From Syntrophomonadaceae bacterium (GTDB lineage Bacteria > Bacillota > Dethiobacteria > DTU022): a DNA stretch of 6,175 nt. The stretch lies in assembly GCA_003566935.1 (NCBI GenBank), contig PXBM01000151.1, positions 1 to 6,175 on the forward strand, written 5' to 3'. The notes beneath the pieces were generated by a model that saw nothing but the letters and a program-made list of their open reading frames with translations, did no database searches and had not been told where the DNA came from. How positions within the stretch are numbered: the first letter of the stretch is position 1; every line of letters begins with the position of its first letter. Made by a program: the position numbers and the translations under genes. Shown here piece by piece: positions 1 to 4,606 of the stretch.

Positions 1-1
1 A

Positions 2-1498
2 ATGCTTTATTACAGCACCAGGAACCATAATAATTTAGTTAGCAGTGCAGATGCAATTCAGAAAGGGCTTGCCCCGGAAGGTGGCCTTTTTGTTCCTGCA
101 GAAGCAGTTCCTCCTTTTTCTGAAAATGATCTGCCAAATGGAAGTTATAGAAATATTGCCCGCACTATATTTGAACTTTATTTAACCGATTTTGAGTCGA
201 ATGAACTACAAAAGGCGATTAATGATGCCTATAGCAAGGATAATTTTGATCATGAGGATATTACCCCGCTTAAAAAGTTATCTGATAATCTACATATTTT
301 AGAGCTCTGGCACGGCCCTACTTATGCCTTCAAAGATATAGCGCTGCAGATATTGCCCCACTTCCTGCGCACAGCAGTTCACATTACCGGTGAAAAGTCA
401 GAAATAATTATCCTTACCGCCACCTCGGGAGATACCGGAAAATCGGCACTGGAAGGATTTCGCAATGTCCCCGGAACAAAAATTATAGTATATTATCCTG
501 AAAACGGGGTCAGCGAAGTCCAACAGCTGCAAATGACTACCCAGGAAGGAGATAACGTTGAGGTAGCCGCAGTAAAAGGCAACTTTGACGATGCCCAGAA
601 GGGAGTTAAAGCTTTATTTAATGATAGCAAACTTGCAGAAAAACTGATCAAATCAGGTTACCGCCTCACTTCGGCTAATTCAATCAACTGGGGCCGTCTT
701 TTGCCCCAGGTTGTTTATTATTTTAAAGCTTATAATGATTTGGTAAGCACTAAGGAAATAGAACCGGGCGAAGGGGTAAATTTTGTTGTTCCTACCGGCA
801 ACTTCGGCAACATCCTGGCCGGCTACTATGCCCGGCAGCTCGGCCTGCCGGTCAATCGTCTAATTTGTGCCGCCAACAGCAACAATGTATTGTCTGATTT
901 CATAAGTACCGGCAGCTATAACAGCCAAAGGCCACTACATAAAACATACTCCCCATCAATGGATATCCTGGTATCAAGTAATCTGGAAAGGCTGCTCTTT
1001 GAATTAACTGGCCATGATTCGGAAAAAATAAACTTTTGGATGAACCAACTGCAGTCTACCGGTGAATACGGCCTCGATTATATTACATTGAACAAGCTGC
1101 AGGAATTATTCTGGGCTGATTATGCATCTGACCGGGAAACCCTGGACACCATTAAGGAAACCTACGAACAAGACAATTATCTGCTAGATACACATACTGC
1201 AGTTGGGAAAGCAGTTTTAGAAAAATATCTTGCCATAGAAAAAGATTCTTCTCACACAATTGTGCTTTCAACAGCCAGTCCTTTTAAATTCTGCGGCAGT
1301 GTAATAAAGGCCCTCTTTGGGGAAAAACAATACGGAGATAAATCTGAGCTTGAATTGCTGGAAATACTGTCCAATAAAACCGGGAACCAAATCCCCCCCA
1401 ATTTAGCAGATCTTGCTGAAATGCCGGTAAAGCATAAACAGGTGATCGAGCGGGAAAAGCTGCACGATCACCTGCTGAAAGTTCTCAATCTTCAATGA
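2..1498 (+). CDS. thrC: Threonine synthase, PLP-dependent
   Basis: Last step of threonine biosynthesis in the cytosol: converts O-phospho-L-homoserine to L-threonine and phosphate. The 498-residue protein begins with the family's characteristic start (M-x-YYSTR, then GLAPEGGLF at 22-30), so the ATG at base 2 is very likely the true start; its ribosome site lies outside the window. The pyridoxal-phosphate lysine is K111 in the YAFKD motif (108-112). The glycine-rich TSGDTGKSA loop (141-149) and PTGNFGNILAG (264-274) are typical cofactor and phosphate-binding segments. Length and motifs fit the long, enteric/fungal-like threonine synthase class rather than the shorter Bacillus type. The C-terminus (SPFKF, then a roughly 60-residue tail) looks complete, ending at TGA. 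The gene stands alone on its strand in this window and converges on the minus-strand cluster, 57 bp away. No hom or thrB is visible. Identification is from motifs recognised by eye and is secure. Confidence 0.96.
   Translation: MLYYSTRNHNNLVSSADAIQKGLAPEGGLFVPAEAVPPFSENDLPNGSYRNIARTIFELYLTDFESNELQKAINDAYSKDNFDHEDITPLKKLSDNLHILELWHGPTYAFKDIALQILPHFLRTAVHITGEKSEIIILTATSGDTGKSALEGFRNVPGTKIIVYYPENGVSEVQQLQMTTQEGDNVEVAAVKGNFDDAQKGVKALFNDSKLAEKLIKSGYRLTSANSINWGRLLPQVVYYFKAYNDLVSTKEIEPGEGVNFVVPTGNFGNILAGYYARQLGLPVNRLICAANSNNVLSDFISTGSYNSQRPLHKTYSPSMDILVSSNLERLLFELTGHDSEKINFWMNQLQSTGEYGLDYITLNKLQELFWADYASDRETLDTIKETYEQDNYLLDTHTAVGKAVLEKYLAIEKDSSHTIVLSTASPFKFCGSVIKALFGEKQYGDKSELELLEILSNKTGNQIPPNLADLAEMPVKHKQVIEREKLHDHLLKVLNLQ
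1439..1474 (+). repeat. 10-bp perfect inverted repeat in the thrC 3' end
   Basis: CAGGTGATCG (1439-1448) and CGATCACCTG (1465-1474) are exact reverse complements separated by 16 bases. They lie entirely within the last codons of thrC, ending 24 bases before the end of the stop codon. The loop could add a short AGC/GCT pairing (1449-1451 with 1459-1461). No T-run follows, so it is not a standard terminator. A mRNA 3'-end stabilising hairpin or a protein site is possible, but a stem of this size could also occur by chance. Confidence 0.4.
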
Positions 1499-1525
1499 AA
1501 AACTACATTTCAGTTTGCTCACAAC

Positions 1526-1548
1526 TTGTTATTACCTGTAATTAACAA
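1526..1548. terminator. Weak candidate bidirectional stem-loop between convergent genes
   Basis: In the 57-bp gap between the two convergent stop codons, TTGTTATTA (1526-1534) can pair with TAA-T-TAACAA (1539-1548), leaving loop CCTG and one bulged T. The stem is A+T-rich and there is no clear T-tract on either side. Its position suits a shared terminator for thrC and the minus-strand cluster, but the structure is weak. Confidence 0.25.
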
Positions 1549-1555
1549 TCGAATA

Positions 1556-2875
1556 TTAGTGGCTGCCCTTTGTGCCGAATCTTGTAACCAGGGTTGCTCC
1601 TATAGCCACTGCATAAACAAACCATGACACAAACCAGCCAACAATCGGAATCATGCTAATAAGCCCGATTACTAAAACACCAATGGCAATAGCACCGAGT
1701 GGATTAATATTGGCGGATGGTGATGCTACATAGGTAAGCCTTTCACCGACAAGACCTGTGATCGCAGCATAGCCAAGAACTGCGGCTACTGCCAGCGCCA
1801 TCAGGACAAACAGGAGCAGCGGAATACCTATTATCGAAAGACCAAGCAAAACCATGACTGGGATTGCAAGGATTGTTGCCAGCAATCCCCAGCCAATAAC
1901 CGGGCCTGCATTTATTGAAATCGCATCCCCTGCTGCTTTAACCTGCCTCGGAAACAGGCTGTGGGTCAGGGCGGCGAGAGCAAATAAAATTAGCATATTA
2001 AGCATGCCCCTGGCAATATTACTGTAAAAACCCACAAAGAGGGTCGGGAATAACTGCCAATCCCTACCGGGCCCTATCTGTGGTAAAAAACTAACCCTGC
2101 GCATAATTTCATTAACCCTGGTAATAACCTGGTCGGAGATTCTTTCTCCCATTCTCTCTCGGGGACGCTCAACTAAATAATCATCCTTCATCTCTTCCCG
2201 CAGCTCCGCCCGGGTTAACTCTTCCCCGACTTCCATTGAACCAACCATGGCTGCATCAGCTTTTTTAATTAAACCCCTGTCTACATAGATATGACCGGTT
2301 ACCGACCCGTCCGGCTCCAGTTCTACCTGGCCCTGGCCAAGGGTTACATCTCCTTCAACAAGCCCGTTGATAGTTATATTGCCGCCCTTACTGTCAACAT
2401 CTCCTCCGACAACACCGGTAATATGCAGCTCACCAAAACCGGATTCAATATCTCCGCCGACAGTTCCGTCGACCTGGATTTTCCCAAGATCACCATAGAG
2501 GTTTCCGCCTACTGAACCGTTGACGACAAGATCACCCATCCTGGCCCTAACATCGCCACTGACATTGCCGTTAACCTCAAGCTGCCCCATGTCGGTACTG
2601 ACATTACCCTGGACATCGCCGTTTATTACAATACGTCCCATGTTATTCTTTACATCCCCGTTAACCACTCCGTTAACTTCTATGTCACCCATGTTCAAGG
2701 TAACGTTGCCATTTACAGCAGTTCCTTCGGAAATTGTAATCGATCCTGCTGCCTGTTCAATATCCTCATCAATTATTTCCATGGTTTCGGCAAAAACCGG
2801 AGAGGCAATCAAAATAATAAGAGCAATTGCAAAAAATACCAGGCACACAATTGCAGGTATTTGCTTTTTAAACAT
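1556..2875 (-). CDS. Exported bactofilin-like repeat protein with C-terminal membrane domain
   Basis: A 439-residue protein of unknown role. Residues 1-29 form a signal peptide (MFKK, long hydrophobic core, then PVFA before ET), so the following domain should lie outside the cytoplasm. Residues about 51-201 are glycine-punctuated repeats of pattern G-x-V-x-G-D/N-V-x4-G-x-I/L-x-V-N/D/T. Six consecutive copies are exactly 17 residues long, as expected for coils of a right-handed beta-helix like the polymer-forming domain of bactofilins (DUF583-type). A charged linker, probably helical, covers about 218-262. The rest (about 285-432) holds four or five hydrophobic membrane segments, rich in Gly, Ile and Pro. 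I chose the ATG at 2875 rather than the in-frame GTG at 2884 because that GTG lies inside the Shine-Dalgarno sequence. It is the last gene of the minus-strand cluster, 88 bp after the epimerase-like gene. A cell-envelope scaffold or stress-related role is possible but unproven. Confidence 0.85.
   Translation of the reverse strand: MFKKQIPAIVCLVFFAIALIILIASPVFAETMEIIDEDIEQAAGSITISEGTAVNGNVTLNMGDIEVNGVVNGDVKNNMGRIVINGDVQGNVSTDMGQLEVNGNVSGDVRARMGDLVVNGSVGGNLYGDLGKIQVDGTVGGDIESGFGELHITGVVGGDVDSKGGNITINGLVEGDVTLGQGQVELEPDGSVTGHIYVDRGLIKKADAAMVGSMEVGEELTRAELREEMKDDYLVERPRERMGERISDQVITRVNEIMRRVSFLPQIGPGRDWQLFPTLFVGFYSNIARGMLNMLILFALAALTHSLFPRQVKAAGDAISINAGPVIGWGLLATILAIPVMVLLGLSIIGIPLLLFVLMALAVAAVLGYAAITGLVGERLTYVASPSANINPLGAIAIGVLVIGLISMIPIVGWFVSWFVYAVAIGATLVTRFGTKGSH
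2366..2671 (-). repeat. Six tandem degenerate 51-bp (17-residue) coding repeats
   Basis: Within the bactofilin-like gene, residues 69-170 of the ATG-started protein are six back-to-back units of exactly 17 residues, each starting with Gly (for example GVVNGDV and GDVQGNV). An 18-residue unit precedes them, and a 19-residue unit and a partial one follow. The repeats are conserved as protein but diverged as DNA, which indicates an old structural repeat under selection rather than recent tandem duplication. Each unit plausibly forms one turn of a beta-helix. Confidence 0.85.
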
Positions 2876-2881
2876 AATTAT

Positions 2882-2887
2882 CACCTT
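2882..2887 (-). promoter_or_regulatory. Ribosome binding site that fixes the bactofilin-like start
   Basis: The minus strand reads AAGGTG followed by six bases (ATAATT) and the ATG at 2875. The upstream GTG at 2884 is part of this site, so it is unlikely to be the start codon. Confidence 0.75.
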
Positions 2888-2936
2888 CGCTTTATAGAAC
2901 TTTTATACCTACTTAACCATATTCAATCGCGGTTGC

Positions 2937-2957
2937 CTGCTGCAGAAAACTGCGCAG
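2937..2957 (-). other. Intergenic stem-loop after the epimerase-like gene
   Basis: On the minus strand CTGCGCAG, loop TTTT, CTGC-A-GCAG forms an 8-bp G+C-rich stem with one bulged A. It starts 7 bases after the stop codon of the epimerase-like gene and precedes the bactofilin-like gene. No T-tract follows on either strand, so it is not a standard intrinsic terminator. It may attenuate transcription or mark an mRNA processing or stabilising point between the two genes. Confidence 0.4.
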
Positions 2958-2963
2958 TCTGTC

Positions 2964-3911
2964 TTACAACCTGGCTTCACCCACTGAAGTGATCTCTACC
3001 CGGCTGTGTGAAAAGGAAGCAGACTTAACTAAACCATCAGCTATCTCCATTTCCAAAGCAGTAAACTCGGGCCCTCCCAGTTCTCGTCCACCACCTGATT
3101 CGAGGTTTAAAACAAGTTTGCCTTCCCGGTAGGGTGTAATTCCTTCCAGTTCATGCCATGTCTGCAAGGCAATACCCAGGGCTACAGAGCCTGTTCCACA
3201 GGAAGGTTCAAAATAATCATTATCAACATAATGAGGGAAAACCACCCGAACATGGCCTCCATTCTTCGGCTGCCAATCATATACCACGACATTCGGTTCT
3301 ATTTCACCTGTTTTATCCTGAAATTCATGTTGAATATCTGAAAGAATTTTGCGGGTTGTGCTATCCCATTTATCCAGGTCAATTTGTGGATAAGCTGCTT
3401 TAAACCTTTCAGCGTTTACTACCAAAAATTTACCAGCCTGCATAACTTCCAGGCCTTTATGAGTTGACGTGCCAATCCCCCTGTCATAACACTCTTTAAC
3501 AAAGCTGTCCATGTTAGTCCTGATTCGCACTGACTTGCCAGCATGAGTATCAATTGATAGATTTGTCGGCCCCCCGTCGGTAAAAAGCATAATCTCAACA
3601 TTAGAAGCATGCGGATCAACATCAAAGAGGGTTCCAAAGTCAGTTTCAATTAAGGCAGCGCCCAGCACCTGGGTAAAACCTCCACAGGCACTGATAAAAC
3701 AGGGCAGGGAAGGTTCTGCTATTTTAGCTTCAATCTGTCCAGGCTCACCGGTAGAATATAAAATGCCGGCTTCGTGCCCATGCAAATGAGTAGGCGCAAG
3801 CAGCTGAACTGCTGTTTCAAGTTCCCGGCCGACAGGCATTTGATCTCCTCTTAATAGAACAATCAGGTTACCGCCCATATGGCCGCGAACAAAATTGAAG
3901 TTCATAGTCAT
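2964..3911 (-). CDS. Diaminopimelate-epimerase-fold protein, probable amino-acid racemase/epimerase
   Basis: A 315-residue cytosolic protein resembling the DapF/proline-racemase superfamily, cofactor-independent enzymes that use two cysteines as acid and base to invert an alpha carbon. The clearest match is the C-terminal half-site EPSCGTGSVALG (235-246; catalytic candidate Cys238), followed by a glycine-rich ESGGG turn (271-275). The N-terminal half has HMGGN (11-15), where DapF has its G-x-GN substrate motif, and ACGGFTQVLG (75-84; candidate Cys76), where DapF has CGNG. Both cysteines are thus present, but the surroundings differ enough that meso-diaminopimelate is not an assured substrate; histidine racemase-type relatives show similar departures. 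The start is the ATG at 3911, with GTGAGG five bases upstream; a second ATG two codons later has poorer spacing. It lies 43 bp after the FTR gene, probably in the same transcript. The superfamily is fairly sure, the substrate unknown, so no gene symbol is given. Confidence 0.8.
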   Translation of the reverse strand: MTMNFNFVRGHMGGNLIVLLRGDQMPVGRELETAVQLLAPTHLHGHEAGILYSTGEPGQIEAKIAEPSLPCFISACGGFTQVLGAALIETDFGTLFDVDPHASNVEIMLFTDGGPTNLSIDTHAGKSVRIRTNMDSFVKECYDRGIGTSTHKGLEVMQAGKFLVVNAERFKAAYPQIDLDKWDSTTRKILSDIQHEFQDKTGEIEPNVVVYDWQPKNGGHVRVVFPHYVDNDYFEPSCGTGSVALGIALQTWHELEGITPYREGKLVLNLESGGGRELGGPEFTALEMEIADGLVKSASFSHSRVEITSVGEARL

Positions 3912-3938
3912 GGCATCCTCACAAAAACATTGATTATT

Positions 3939-3967
3939 TTCTTAGGAGTGAAACTCACTCCTTTAAA
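3939..3967 (-). promoter_or_regulatory. Putative bacterial SECIS element (selenocysteine insertion)
   Basis: On the minus strand AGGAGTGA (3962-3955) pairs perfectly with TCACTCCT (3951-3944) around the loop GTT (3954-3952). Below it, a 2x2 A-rich internal loop and three more pairs (TTT with GAA, one G-U wobble) extend the stem to 3939-3967. The loop begins 24 nt after the in-frame TGA at 3981-3979 and its first base is G. The known rule for bacterial SECIS elements is a short stem-loop with G among the first two loop bases, roughly 16-37 nt after the UGA, where SelB binds. The terminating second TGA (3957-3955) lies within the stem. No T-tract follows, which argues against a simple terminator. 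Confidence 0.72.
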
Positions 3968-4353
3968 TGAAAGAGGTTTCAGTAGCAATGCCCCAGTTTG
4001 CGAACCTCGTTTTGCCTGGTTGGCAGGCAGGGACAAACATGTTCCGGAATATTTTCGAAACGGCAGGGACAGTAGAAATCCCCGTATAACTTATTCTTAT
4101 CAAGCATGCCCTCAATGACCAGCTCTTTATCTTCATTAAAAACATAACCGCGTAAACGGGCAAAGTTTTCAACACGATTACGAATTTCTCTTTCCGGGTC
4201 CTGCTGAAAACGAACAGCTTTAATATCCGGCTCAAGGGCCTGGATCTTCAGTTCTGCCCCACAAACCGTGCAAACTACGACTTTGCCCACTTCCGGTTCT
4301 TCCCGGTATAAAAAAGGCACCTGGCATACTTCACAATAGATCTTATGCTTCAT
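3955..4353 (-). CDS. Ferredoxin-thioredoxin reductase catalytic-domain protein, probable selenoprotein
   Basis: A 132-residue protein if the TGA at 3979-3981 is read as selenocysteine (U125), otherwise cut to 124. Residues 1-40 form a zinc-ribbon-like module (C7-x2-C10, C28-x2-C31, with EVGK and CGAEL resembling LysW-type proteins). Residues about 50-132 match the FTR catalytic chain: C95-P-C97, C107-P-C109, then GHC123-Y-U125-NLF. By comparison with plant and cyanobacterial FTR, C95, C107, C109 and C123 would bind the 4Fe-4S cluster. C97 and U125 would be the redox pair that passes ferredoxin electrons to a target disulfide, U125 taking the cluster-side cysteine's place. The ATG at 4353 is preferred (GAGG nine bases upstream); it overlaps the glutaredoxin stop by 11 bp, implying translational coupling. 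An upstream in-frame ATG at 4410 lies inside the glutaredoxin gene and would only add a basic tail. Alternatives are a genuine truncation or a sequencing error. Confidence 0.85.
3979..3981 (-). other. In-frame TGA, probable selenocysteine codon
   Basis: This TGA occupies the second cysteine position of the family's C-x-C-x-L-F motif (reading Cys-Tyr-TGA-Asn-Leu-Phe). Seven sense codons follow in frame before another TGA at 3955-3957. thrC also ends with TGA at a natural C-terminus, so there is no sign of a genome-wide stop-codon reassignment. Confidence 0.78.
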
Positions 4354-4591
4354 TTTTAAGCGCCTCTTCGATTTTGTCTTCTTTGTAACCTGATATAACT
4401 TCATCATCAATAACCGTAACAGGGAAAGCCCGCTTTCCTGTCAACTTTTCTACTTCTTCCAGGGCTTGCTTTTGTTCATCTCCCTGGGCCAGGTCAACAT
4501 CAACAACTTCATAATCTACATTTTTCTCATCGAGAAATTTTTTTACTTTCTTGCACCAGGGGCAAGTACTTAAGGAATAAACTTTAACCAT
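4343..4591 (-). CDS. Glutaredoxin-family thiol-disulfide oxidoreductase (CPWC)
   Basis: An 82-residue single-domain thioredoxin-fold protein of typical glutaredoxin size. MVKVYSLST leads into the active site C10-P-W-C13, the cis-proline loop is AFPVTVID (55-62, Pro57), and the closing ISGYKEDKI (66-74) matches the glutaredoxin G-Y/F end motif. It should act in the cytosol, reducing protein disulfides through both cysteines. The start is the ATG at 4591, because an AGAGAGGTG ribosome site lies six bases upstream; an in-frame GTG at 4600 is inside that site. The gene begins 15 bp after serA stops and its end overlaps the FTR start, so the three are almost surely co-transcribed. The tight pairing suggests that the FTR protein, rather than glutathione, recharges it. 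That partnership is inference from context. YruB/NrdH-like naming would also be defensible. Confidence 0.92.
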   Translation of the reverse strand: MVKVYSLSTCPWCKKVKKFLDEKNVDYEVVDVDLAQGDEQKQALEEVEKLTGKRAFPVTVIDDEVISGYKEDKIEEALKNEA

Positions 4592-4597
4592 TAAAGA

Positions 4598-4606
4598 CAC
4601 CTCTCT
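4598..4606 (-). promoter_or_regulatory. Ribosome binding site that fixes the glutaredoxin start
   Basis: The minus strand reads AGAGAGGTG, then six bases (TCTTTA), then the ATG at 4591. The site abuts the serA stop codon (4607-4609), a layout that favours coupled translation. It includes the alternative GTG at 4600, making that start unlikely. Confidence 0.75.

Noticed and set aside
2366..2671. The 51-bp periodic pattern as a CRISPR array or recent tandem duplication
   Set aside because: Units are diverged in DNA, contiguous without spacers, and conserved only as a 17-residue protein motif.
2520..2897. 125-codon plus-strand open frame opposite the bactofilin-like repeats
   Set aside because: Its Ser/Thr/Pro-rich sequence mirrors the antisense of Gly/Val/Asp repeats; stop-free antisense is expected from the periodic coding sequence.
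2885..2930. Promoter for the bactofilin-like gene built on TATAAA words
   Set aside because: Two TATAAA-like words exist on the minus strand, but no good -35 element lies 16-18 bp upstream of either; TTGAAT is 13 or 24 bp away.
3944..3962. The AGGAGTGA/TCACTCCT hairpin as an ordinary intrinsic terminator of the FTR gene
   Set aside because: What follows on the minus strand is A-rich (AAGAAAATAATC), not a T-run, and the stem overlaps the stop codon with a start codon only 43 bp downstream. SECIS placement and loop base fit better.
3955..3981. Genome-wide reassignment of TGA to an amino acid
   Set aside because: thrC ends at a TGA at a natural C-terminus and the FTR frame also ends on TGA, while tryptophan is encoded by TGG; only the one TGA at the redox position appears to be recoded.
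3963..4235. 90-codon open frame overlapping the FTR gene in another frame on the same strand
   Set aside because: It lacks recognisable motifs, while the overlapping frame carries the whole FTR cysteine pattern; it is a by-product of that gene.
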